DNA of 38,843 nucleotides from Gammaproteobacteria bacterium UBA2810. Lineage in GTDB: Bacteria > Pseudomonadota > Gammaproteobacteria > Enterobacterales > Succinivibrionaceae. Under the pieces are notes generated by a model. That model had not been told where the DNA came from. It saw only the letters and a list, made by a program, of their open reading frames with translations, and did no database searches. The stretch is taken from NCBI GenBank assembly GCA_002351705.1, contig DEHC01000067.1:1-38843 (forward strand). The letters run 5' to 3'. Below, in pieces: positions 31,539-38,843 of the stretch (positions are counted from its first letter, which is position 1; each line of letters opens with the position of its first letter). Made by a program: the position numbers and the translations under genes.

Positions 31539-33988
31539 AGTTTGGCGGAACGTCGGTTGCCGATGCTGAACGGTTCATCACTGTTTCTGATATCGTTGCC
31601 GGCACACGAAGGCAGACTCCCGTCGCCCTGGTGCTTTCGGCTCCTGCCGGGATAACAAATTACCTGGTGAGCCTTGTAAAGAAGACTGTCGCAGGCGAGG
31701 ACGCCTCCGACATTCTCCAGAAAATCAGGGGCGTGTACGGCGAGATTGTCGCAGGCCTCAAGAAGGCGTTCCCGAACCTTGCCGATCACGTGCTCGCGGA
31801 GCGCGAGAAGACCGAGTTTGACACCATCGAGCGCCTCATGAAGGGCATCACGCTCCTCCGCGAGTGCCCGGATGACGTGGAGGCCGTCATCCTGAGCCGC
31901 GGTGAGGCCCTCTCCATTGCCATCATGAACGAGCTACTCAAGGCCCGCGGAATCGGGACCGAGATCATCGAGCCCTCGAAGTGCCTCCTGACAGAAGGCG
32001 GCATCCTCGAGTCGGAGGTGAACATCAGCGAGTCAAGGAAGCGCATCGATGAGCTTCACCTCAAGTTCTCCGGAGTCGTCCTCATGGCCGGCTTCACCGG
32101 CTGCAGCAAAGAGGGGCAGCTTGTCCTTCTCGGAAGGAACGGCTCCGACTACTCCGCGGCCTGCCTTGCCGCAATCCTGGGCGCCGAGCGCTGCGAGATC
32201 TGGACCGACGTTGACGGTGTCTACAGCTGCGACCCGAGGCTCGTCTCAGACGCCGAGCTCCTGCAGTCGATGTCCTACCGCGAGGCGATGGAGCTCAGCT
32301 ACTTCGGCGCCAAGGTCCTCCATCCGCGCACCATCGCGCCCATCGCGAGGTACCACATCCCATGCCTCATCAAGAACACCATCAACCCGCACGGAGACGG
32401 CACTCTCATTACCGAGAAGGGCTCTGACCGCTACCCGATAAAGGGCATCAGCGATCTTGACAGCATGAGCCTCATAAACGTATCCGGCCCCGGCATGAAG
32501 GGCGTTGTCGGCATGGCCGGCAGAATCTTCAGCTGCATCTCCAGGGCAGGGATTTCGGTTGCGCTCATCACCCAGTCATCCTCGGAGTACTCGATCTGCT
32601 TCTGCGTCCACACTGCCGAGCGCGACAGGGCTGTCGAGGCCCTCCACACCGAGTTCGTGCTTGAGTTCCGCGAGAAGATCCTCGATCCGCTCGACGTGCG
32701 CGACGGCATGGCCATCATCAGCGTCGTCGGCGACGGCATGCGCACGAGGCGCGGCGTCTCGGCGAAGTTCTTCAAGGCTCTCGCCCAGGCCAACATCAAC
32801 GTCGCGGCGATTGCCCAGGGCTCGAGCGAGCGCTCAATCAGCGCGGTTGTAGCCTCAGACAAGGTGAAGAGCGCCATCCGCGCCTGCCACCAGAGCCTCT
32901 TCCGCACCAAGCAGTACATTGACATCATCCTCGTCGGCATCGGCGGCGTCGGCGGGGCCCTCCTTGACCAGATCACGAGGCAGCAGAAGGTCCTCGCGAC
33001 CCAGGGCATCGACCTCCGCATGGTCTGCCTCGCGACCGGCCACCATATGGTGATGGATCCTGACGGAATCGACCTCCATTCGAACTGGCGCGACGGCTTC
33101 AATGCCTCGGAAAGCGGCTTCAATTACGACCGTGTGCTGAAGATGGTTCTCGACAGCCACCTCATCAACCCGGTCATCATCGACTGCACGACCTCCCCGG
33201 AGATTGCGGGTAGCTACGAGCGGTACCTCCTTGACGGGTTCAACGTCGTAACCCCGAACAAGAAGGCCAATACCGGCACGATGGACTACTACCGCGCGCT
33301 CAGGAGGGCATCGCTCCTCACGAGGAGGAAGTTCCTTTACGAGACCAACGTCGGCGCAGGGCTTCCAGTCATCGAGAACCTGCAGAACCTCATCCGCGCC
33401 GGAGACCGGCTCCTCCATTTCGAGGGCATCCTCTCCGGGTCGCTCTCCTACATCTTCGGCAAGCTTGACGAGGGCCTCTCGTTCTCCGAGGCGACGAAGA
33501 CCGCGAAGGAGAAGGGCTTCACCGAGCCAGATCCGAGGGATGATCTCAACGGCATGGATGTAGCGAGGAAGCTCCTCATCCTCGCCCGCGAGTCAGGATT
33601 CGTGCTTGATCTCGACGATGTCGACTGCCAGCCGGCCCTCCCTCCGGGATTTGACGCATCGGGCTCCGCAGAGGACTTCATGAAGAAGCTCCCTGAGGCT
33701 GACGCCTGGTTCCGTGAGCAGGCCGAGAAGGCTAAGGCAGAGGGCAAGGTCCTCCGCTATGTCGGGCAGATCGACGAGAACGGCCACTGCAAGGTATCAA
33801 TCCTGCCGGTAGACGAGAAGAACGCTCTCTACCGCGTGAAGGACGGCGAGAACGCGCTTTCCTTCATCACTAACTACTATCAGCCGATCCCGCTCGTTCT
33901 CCGCGGCTACGGCGCAGGTACGCAGGTTACCGCCGCGGGTGTCTTCGCGGACGTTCTCCGTACCCTTAACTGGAAACAGGAGGTCTAA
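31526..33988 (+). CDS. thrA: Bifunctional aspartokinase I / homoserine dehydrogenase I
   Basis: 820 aa, the same length as E. coli ThrA. The ATG at 31526 is preceded by CGGAG and begins MRVLKFGGTSVADAERF with the aspartokinase KFGGTS motif. GRNGSDYSAACLA and WTDVDGVYSCDPR complete the kinase active site. Two ACT-like regulatory segments follow (LINVSGPGMKGVVG and ISVVGDGMRT). The C-terminal homoserine dehydrogenase has NAD(P)-binding GIGGVGG near residue 470, then TNVGAGLPVI and GILSGSLSYIF. It catalyses the first and third steps from aspartate towards threonine. The thrA stop and thrB start share one base (TAATG). Confidence 0.97.
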   Translation: MRVLKFGGTSVADAERFITVSDIVAGTRRQTPVALVLSAPAGITNYLVSLVKKTVAGEDASDILQKIRGVYGEIVAGLKKAFPNLADHVLAEREKTEFDTIERLMKGITLLRECPDDVEAVILSRGEALSIAIMNELLKARGIGTEIIEPSKCLLTEGGILESEVNISESRKRIDELHLKFSGVVLMAGFTGCSKEGQLVLLGRNGSDYSAACLAAILGAERCEIWTDVDGVYSCDPRLVSDAELLQSMSYREAMELSYFGAKVLHPRTIAPIARYHIPCLIKNTINPHGDGTLITEKGSDRYPIKGISDLDSMSLINVSGPGMKGVVGMAGRIFSCISRAGISVALITQSSSEYSICFCVHTAERDRAVEALHTEFVLEFREKILDPLDVRDGMAIISVVGDGMRTRRGVSAKFFKALAQANINVAAIAQGSSERSISAVVASDKVKSAIRACHQSLFRTKQYIDIILVGIGGVGGALLDQITRQQKVLATQGIDLRMVCLATGHHMVMDPDGIDLHSNWRDGFNASESGFNYDRVLKMVLDSHLINPVIIDCTTSPEIAGSYERYLLDGFNVVTPNKKANTGTMDYYRALRRASLLTRRKFLYETNVGAGLPVIENLQNLIRAGDRLLHFEGILSGSLSYIFGKLDEGLSFSEATKTAKEKGFTEPDPRDDLNGMDVARKLLILARESGFVLDLDDVDCQPALPPGFDASGSAEDFMKKLPEADAWFREQAEKAKAEGKVLRYVGQIDENGHCKVSILPVDEKNALYRVKDGENALSFITNYYQPIPLVLRGYGAGTQVTAAGVFADVLRTLNWKQEV

Positions 33989-34938
33989 TGGCAGTCAAGG
34001 CATATGCCCCGGCATCAATCGGCAATGTAAGCGTCGGATTCGACATTCTCGGAGCGGCTCTCACCCCGGTCGACGGCACGCCGCTCGGCGACACCGTCAC
34101 CATCGAGGACTCTGACACTGAGTTCTCCCTTGTGCAGGAGGGCAGGTTCGTCTCGAAGCTTCCGAAGAATCCGGATGACAACATTGTGACTGACTGCTTC
34201 AGGGTCTACCGTGACGCCCTTGCCGCAAAGGGGCAGAAGACCAGGGGCCTCCGCATGACGCTGCAGAAGGATCTCCCGGTCGGCTCGGGCCTCGGCTCGA
34301 GCGCCTGCAGCGTGGTCTCCGCGCTTGCGGCCCTCAACGCCTTCCATGACCATGCCCTGAGCGAGGACGAGATCATCCGCCTCATGGGACAGGAGGAGGG
34401 CAAGATCTCGGGCTCCATCCATTATGACAACGTCGCTCCCTGCTATCTCGGCGGCATACAGCTGATGCTTGAGGACTGTGAGGAGATCTCGGAGAGGATC
34501 CCCGATTTTTCCGAGTGGTACTGGGTGTCCTGCTACCCCGGAATCGTCGTGAGCACCGCTGCCGCGCGGAAGATCCTCCCCGTGGAGTACCCGCGCTCGA
34601 CCGCCATCAGGTTCGCCTCCAACGTCGGCGCCTTTATCCATGCCTCCCACACCGGGAACAGGAAGCTCGCCGCGAAGTGCCTTGTTGACGTAATCGCCGA
34701 GCCGTACAGGAAGAGCCTCATCCCGGGATTTGACAGGGCCAGGGAGTATGCCATGTCGAACGGCGGCCTTGCCTTCGGCATCTCCGGCTCCGGCCCCTCG
34801 ATTTTTGCCGTGACCGAGAGCATGGACTCCGCGAAGAAGATTGAGTCATGGCTTAAGTCAGAGTTCATACAGAACTCAGACGGGTTCTGCCATATCTGCA
34901 GGATTGACCGCAGGGGCACCGTCGTAACCGGTTGCTGA
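33988..34938 (+). CDS. thrB: Homoserine kinase
   Basis: A 316-aa GHMP kinase that phosphorylates homoserine. It begins MAVKAYAPASIGNVSVGFDILG, carries the ATP-binding PVGSGLGSSA (97-106) and the C-terminal GLAFGISGSGPSIFAV motif. AGGAGG occurs just before the ATG inside thrA, and the one-base overlap with thrA implies coupling. It is separated from thrC by 102 nt containing a strong hairpin. Confidence 0.97.
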   Translation: MAVKAYAPASIGNVSVGFDILGAALTPVDGTPLGDTVTIEDSDTEFSLVQEGRFVSKLPKNPDDNIVTDCFRVYRDALAAKGQKTRGLRMTLQKDLPVGSGLGSSACSVVSALAALNAFHDHALSEDEIIRLMGQEEGKISGSIHYDNVAPCYLGGIQLMLEDCEEISERIPDFSEWYWVSCYPGIVVSTAAARKILPVEYPRSTAIRFASNVGAFIHASHTGNRKLAAKCLVDVIAEPYRKSLIPGFDRAREYAMSNGGLAFGISGSGPSIFAVTESMDSAKKIESWLKSEFIQNSDGFCHICRIDRRGTVVTGC

Positions 34939-34954
34939 TTTGATGACCGGGATG

Positions 34955-34979
34955 TGCCCCGCGGCGATGCCGCGGGGCA
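34955..34979 (+). terminator. 11-bp hairpin between thrB and thrC
   Basis: TGCCCCGCGGC and GCCGCGGGGCA form a perfect 11-bp stem with a GAT loop. The downstream sequence has only a TTTT about 11 nt later, so it may serve RNA processing or partial termination. Confidence 0.6.
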
Positions 34980-35040
34980 TTCCGGCTTTTGATTTTCCGC
35001 CTGGACTCTGTCCGGGCAACTCTCAGGGAGTTTGCCAAGC

Positions 35041-36327
35041 ATGCAGCTTTACAACATCAAGGATCATTCTGAAAAGGTTTCCTTTGCCCAGGCTGTCCGC
35101 CAGGGACTGGGCCGTCACCAGGGGCTTTTCTTCCCGTCGGAGATCACTCCGATGGATGACATCGACGGCCTTCTCGCCCTTCCTTTCGTGGAGAGATCCC
35201 AGAAGATCCTGCGCCACCTCATCGGCAGCGACGAGATGCCCGGCCTTGAGGAGGCTGTGGCATCCGCGTTCTCCTTCGGAGCTCCCCCTGTTGTAAGGAT
35301 TTCAGACCAGGTAAGCTCTCTTGAGCTGTTCCACGGCCCCACGCTCGCGTTCAAGGACTTCGGCGCACGCTTCATGGCAAGGTGCCTTGAGCAGATTGCG
35401 GGCGACAGGAAGATCACCATCCTGACCGCGACCTCCGGAGACACCGGCGCTGCTGTCGCACATGCCTTCTTCGGCCTCAAGAACATCAATGTCTGCGTGC
35501 TCTATCCGAAGGGCAAGGTCAGCCCCCTGCAGGAGAAGCTGTTCTGCACCCTCGGCGGCAACATCAGGACCGTCGCTGTGCGCGGCACCTTCGATGACTG
35601 CCAGGCGCTCGTCAAGGAGGCTTTCGATGACGAGGAGGTCAGGACAGGAATCGGCCTCAACTCCGCGAACTCCATCAACATCAGCCGCCTGCTCGCCCAG
35701 GTCTGCTACTATTTTGAGGCCGTAGCAGCGCTTCCCGCAGAGCAGAGAAAGTCGGTAGTCTTCTCGGTTCCGAGCGGCAACTTCGGCGACGTCACCGCCG
35801 GCCTTATCGCCAAGGCTCTCGGCCTCCGTGTAAAGCGCTTTGTCATCTCCACCAATGTCAATGACACTGTTCCCCGCTATCTTAAGACCCGCGTCTGGGA
35901 TCCGCATGAGACCGTTCCGACCCTCTCCAATGCGATGGATGTCAGCCGCCCGAACAACTGGCCGCGCGTCGAGGAGCTCTTCAAGGTGAAGGGCTGGGAT
36001 CTCGGCGATCTTGCAAGCGGCATGAGGACTGATGAAGAGACGAAGGCTGCCATGAGGAAGATCCTCGCTGACACGAAGTATGTAAGCGAGCCGCACGGCG
36101 CCATCGCCTGGAGCGTTCTCCAGGACTTCCTCGAGAAGGGCGATCAGGGAATTTTCCTCGAGACTGCAGCTCCCGCGAAGTTCAAGAGCGTCGTTGACGA
36201 GATCCTCGGCACTGACATTGACCTCCCTGAGGCCCTGGCCTCGAGGGCCGGCCTGCCGCTCCTCTCTGACGAGATGGATCCTGACTGGAAGGAGCTCAGG
36301 GCCTACCTTCTCAGGAACGAGGCCTGA
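35041..36327 (+). CDS. thrC: Threonine synthase
   Basis: A 428-aa PLP enzyme converting O-phosphohomoserine to threonine. It begins MQLYNIKDHSEKVSFAQAV, very close to the E. coli start MKLYNLKDHNEQVSF, and has the same length; an in-frame TTG 9 nt upstream is not used. The PLP lysine is K105 in GPTLAFKDFGARF. TATSGDTGAAVAHAFFG and VPSGNFGDVTAGLIAK bind cofactor phosphate and substrate. GGGAG lies upstream. It ends the thrABC set and is followed after 28 nt by crr. Confidence 0.97.
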   Translation: MQLYNIKDHSEKVSFAQAVRQGLGRHQGLFFPSEITPMDDIDGLLALPFVERSQKILRHLIGSDEMPGLEEAVASAFSFGAPPVVRISDQVSSLELFHGPTLAFKDFGARFMARCLEQIAGDRKITILTATSGDTGAAVAHAFFGLKNINVCVLYPKGKVSPLQEKLFCTLGGNIRTVAVRGTFDDCQALVKEAFDDEEVRTGIGLNSANSINISRLLAQVCYYFEAVAALPAEQRKSVVFSVPSGNFGDVTAGLIAKALGLRVKRFVISTNVNDTVPRYLKTRVWDPHETVPTLSNAMDVSRPNNWPRVEELFKVKGWDLGDLASGMRTDEETKAAMRKILADTKYVSEPHGAIAWSVLQDFLEKGDQGIFLETAAPAKFKSVVDEILGTDIDLPEALASRAGLPLLSDEMDPDWKELRAYLLRNEA

Positions 36328-36355
36328 TACTCCCCTGCATTAGGAGGTGTGATTT

Positions 36356-36940
36356 ATGATTCTCGACTTTTTCAGACGGCTCCACGGCCTGGTGAGCGAT
36401 GACGGCATAAGGATCTACGCTCCTGTGTCAGGCAAGATCCTGCCTATAGAGGACGTGCCCGACGTGGTCTTCTCCGAGAAGATCGCGGGTGACGGCATCG
36501 CTATCAAGCCGGAGGGCGACAGGCTGGTCGCTCCGTTTGACGGGACAATCGTCCAGGTGTTCGAGACCAATCACGCCTTTGCCATCCGCTCGGAGAAAAA
36601 CATCGAGGTGCTGGTTCATTTCGGCATCGACACGGTTGATCTGAGGGGAAAGGGATTCAAGAGGCTAGCGGAGAGCGGACAGAAGGTCCACAAGGGCGAT
36701 CCGATCATCGGCTTCAGCCTGAAGGAGCTTGAGTCCGCAGCTCATTCAACGGTGACCCCGGTGGTCATCTCCAACTTGGCCGAGCTCGACGTCGGCAGGC
36801 TGAACAAGGCTGACGGAGAAGCGGTGGCAGGTGAGACCGCGATCCTGACGCTCTACATGAACGAGCCGAAGGAAGGCTCGCCTTCTGAGACCGGAAGCGC
36901 CGCGGCACCTGCCGCGGACGGTGAAGAGGAAGTCAGATGA
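36356..36940 (+). CDS. crr: PTS glucose-type EIIA component (EIIA-Glc)
   Basis: 194 aa preceded by TAGGAGGTG. Phosphorelay histidine H88 (VLVHFGIDTVDL) and its partner H73 (TNHAF) correspond to E. coli H90 and H75. SPVSGKI-like APVSGKILPIEDVPD and GIAIKPEGDRLVAPFDG are typical. An acidic, Ala/Pro-rich C-terminal extension of about 25 residues is absent from E. coli Crr. In E. coli crr follows ptsHI; here it follows thrC, with no other PTS gene in view. EIIA-Glc can phosphorylate sugar permeases or act as a regulator of adenylate cyclase and permeases. Its stop overlaps the next gene by 4 nt (ATGA). Confidence 0.94.
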   Translation: MILDFFRRLHGLVSDDGIRIYAPVSGKILPIEDVPDVVFSEKIAGDGIAIKPEGDRLVAPFDGTIVQVFETNHAFAIRSEKNIEVLVHFGIDTVDLRGKGFKRLAESGQKVHKGDPIIGFSLKELESAAHSTVTPVVISNLAELDVGRLNKADGEAVAGETAILTLYMNEPKEGSPSETGSAAAPAADGEEEVR

Positions 36941-37599
36941 GGATTTTTACCGCTGCGCTTGCCGTTCTCGCCATGCTCCTTTCATTCCAGTCCATGGCCG
37001 ACAGCTACCAGGACAGGAAGGCTCAGGACGAGAATGAGGCATCCCGCTGGAGCATTGTCTCTGTCGAGCGGGACGGGGCAAAGTGCCCGTCCGGTCAGAA
37101 ATGCGAGCCTCAGTCCGAGAATGTCAGGGAAGAGCTCTTCACACTGAGGAGAGGTGACACCGAGGCATTTGTATCCCTTATGGTGACTGGACTCGGCGGC
37201 GATGCCGTGAGGAAGCAGTTCCTCAGGGTGACAGGCGGCGAGTGCACGTCGGACATGCGCGGCATGAGCACTGCAGTCTACCGTGACTGCCTCCATGACG
37301 GGAAAAAGTATGTGCTCTCGGAGCGGCCTTACCGCTATCCGGGGGAGCAGAAGGATGTCGGGAAGGTGCTGACGCTTTTCCCTGCTGACGTAACCGACAG
37401 CGCGCTCTCGCTGATCCTTGTGCAGACCGCAAAGTCGAGCATGATCAAGCCCAGACCGCAGTACCTCCTGATTGCGCTCTGCGCCGGGTTCCTCATCGCG
37501 TTCTTCGTCGTCATGAAGCTCAGCATCAGGTCGCACTCAGGCAGGCGTAATGCAGACAAGCAGGGCAGTGCGTCTGAAGAGGGAAAATCCCGGTCATAA
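36937..37599 (+). CDS. Hypothetical protein with signal peptide and C-terminal membrane anchor, 220 aa
   Basis: Begins MRIFTAALAVLAMLLSFQSMA, a signal peptide ending about residue 21. An extracytoplasmic domain follows with four cysteines (C50, C56, C103, C118) that could form disulfides. There is one membrane segment near 176-196 (QYLLIALCAGFLIAFFVVMKL) and a basic, then Ser/Glu-rich cytoplasmic tail. I do not recognise the family. The 4-nt ATGA overlap with crr implies translational coupling. Confidence 0.75.
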   Translation: MRIFTAALAVLAMLLSFQSMADSYQDRKAQDENEASRWSIVSVERDGAKCPSGQKCEPQSENVREELFTLRRGDTEAFVSLMVTGLGGDAVRKQFLRVTGGECTSDMRGMSTAVYRDCLHDGKKYVLSERPYRYPGEQKDVGKVLTLFPADVTDSALSLILVQTAKSSMIKPRPQYLLIALCAGFLIAFFVVMKLSIRSHSGRRNADKQGSASEEGKSRS

Positions 37600-37602
37600 C
37601 GA

Positions 37603-37644
37603 AAGGGCATCAGACACCATATTTCCATGAGGCCTGATGTCCTT
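37603..37644 (+). terminator. Hairpin after the crr-linked gene
   Basis: AAGGGCATCAG and CTGATGTCCTT pair over 11 positions with one G-T wobble; loop about 20 nt. The T tract is weak (CTTCTTC). Confidence 0.45.
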
Positions 37645-37705
37645 CTTCATAAACCTAAGTTCTGACAAAAAATTGCACTACTTCCTTATTTGAACTCTCA
37701 AAGAG

Positions 37706-37742
37706 GCGGAATCCCTTTATCACAAAGGGGTTCCGCTTTTTT
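37706..37742 (+). terminator. Strong rho-independent terminator upstream of the right-edge transposase
   Basis: GCGGAATCCCTTT pairs with AAAGGGGTTCCGC (13 bp, one wobble) around a 5-nt loop, followed by T6. It isolates the transposase from upstream transcription and may belong to the insertion sequence. Confidence 0.85.
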
Positions 37743-37765
37743 GTATCCAAGCACCTCGCTAAAAA

Positions 37766-37789
37766 ATGTAGTACTATAATTGACTACAT
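37766..37789. repeat. Palindrome with TATAAT before the transposase
   Basis: ATGTAGT and ACTACAT flank a 10-bp centre that contains TATAAT (37775-37780), the probable -10 of the transposase promoter. The palindrome could be an operator or part of the left end of the element. Confidence 0.45.
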
Positions 37790-37815
37790 TAGAGCGACAC
37801 AGTGGAGGTACTGAA

Positions 37816-38843
37816 ATGCCATTTATCAGGGTTCAGAATCTCAAAAAGGACGAGCAAGGCAGGATTGTGCGCGGCAGTGCCGGACTTATAGACGCTGTCT
37901 ACGTGAAAGGACAGAAACAGCACTCGAGACAGTCAAGGCGCGAGGTTCTTGGAAGGGTTGTCTGGCTGGCTGAGAACAAGAGAAGCGGGATCTTCCTGTC
38001 ACCAACGCGTGGGCTTACAGAGTACGATGCTGACAAGGACGAGTTCTCGGATGCTGACCCTGAGGACAACAGGGTGAAATCCTACGCCGGCAAGCATGAG
38101 TTGCTGCGCATTCCAGAGACCCACGCTGTGTTCGGAGATGTCTGGTGGCGCATTGAAGGGCTTAAGGCCTCAGGCCTGCTGCCGCTTCTGAAAAAGACAG
38201 CCCAGGGAAGCCTGCAGGGCTACGAGAGGCTGCTATGCCACACCCTGTGGGGTACTCTGCGTGATGGCTCGCACATCAGCTGCGGCGACTTTACCGCCAG
38301 ATCCGTAACAGGGACACTGTTCAAAGAAATTGCCATAGGTTCACTTGATGGTGACACAGCGCACTACAGTTTTATGGGGTCAGACCTGGCCAAGGAAAGC
38401 TTTTTCAAAGGATTCGTAGCGCTGATGAAAAAGAGTGTCCCTGGTTTTGGAGATGTTTGCTACGTTGACTCGACACCTCTGCCAAACGACATAGAGAACA
38501 ACCCGTACAACGCACTCTGCTGTCATGGCACTGGCTCGTGCGCAGTGCAGACACGGCTTGCTGTTGTACAGGACTATGTAACAGGTCTCCCTGTCTGGTA
38601 CTCGGTTATACCAGGCAACGTGCTTGACCTCAGCACGCTCTCTGATATCGCAGATGACGTCTATGACACTCTTGGCGTTGTTGTGAACTCTGCGGTGCTT
38701 GACGCAGGCTATGTGTGCTCTGACGTGGTGAAGGCGTTTTGCGGCTATGAAGGGAAGCACCTCATAGCCAGGATGCCTGCGAAGAGAGGCTTCCCTTTCC
38801 GCGAGCTCTGGTCAAAAAACAAAGATGAGCTTAGCCGCGGGCG
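37816..38843 (+). mobile_element. Transposase, IS1634/IS4-type DDE family (3' end beyond the window)
   Basis: An open frame of 342 codons runs uninterrupted to the window edge. It begins MPFIRVQNLKKDEQGRI after GGAGGT. The catalytic-site aspartates are D218 (CYVDSTPLP) and D296 (AVLDAGYVCSD); the third acidic residue would lie downstream. A hinge of basic residues (SRQSRREVLGRV) occurs near 37-48. It is related over its whole visible length to the transposase-like protein at 13134-14774. The intact frame suggests a recent, possibly active insertion sequence. The element's ends cannot be fixed from this window. Confidence 0.85.

Overview
The window is GC-rich and densely coded. The gene set (gltBD, thrABC, an mtnN-btuF neighbourhood, crr, glgC, a CspA-type cold-shock gene) points to a gammaproteobacterium. 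A host-associated or ruminal ureolytic lineage such as Succinivibrionaceae is my inference; no rRNA or marker gene here proves it.

Layout. Positions 1-800 hold the lysine-rich 3' tail of a gene cut by the window edge and a convergent gene of unknown function. A roughly 700-bp gap then leads to a nitrogen-acquisition block. This block is a urea ABC transporter (urtABCDE, 1519-7232) followed by a complete nickel urease operon (ureDABCEFG, 7374-12744), all on the + strand. A full-consensus sigma-54 -24/-12 element precedes urtA, and a near-consensus one sits in the ureD-ureA gap. This suggests NtrC-type control by nitrogen limitation. From 12.8 to 17.2 kb lies an accessory patch: a solitary DDE-transposase-like gene, an AAA-ATPase/PD-(D/E)XK protein, and an acidic protein of unknown function. 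On the minus strand, mtnN, a CbiB-like gene and a btuF-like gene form an overlapping cluster (17.2-19.8 kb). gltBD (20.2-26.3 kb) encodes both glutamate synthase subunits. It is followed by a small unknown gene, a minus-strand cold-shock gene with a TTG start, an exported RCC1-repeat propeller, a solitary glgC, a small secreted protein, thrABC, crr, and a signal-peptide/single-TM protein overlapping crr. The right edge cuts an intact-looking transposase gene related to the one at 13.1 kb.

How it fits together. Urea imported by UrtABCDE is hydrolysed by UreABC, which is activated by UreDEFG with nickel. Glutamate synthase recycles assimilated ammonium (after glutamine synthetase, not in this window) into glutamate. 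ThrABC draws on aspartate from that pool. GC-rich stem-loops occupy most of the longer gaps of the urt/ure block and the thrB-thrC gap, suggesting control of subunit ratios by attenuation or mRNA processing. No tRNA, rRNA or CRISPR array was seen.
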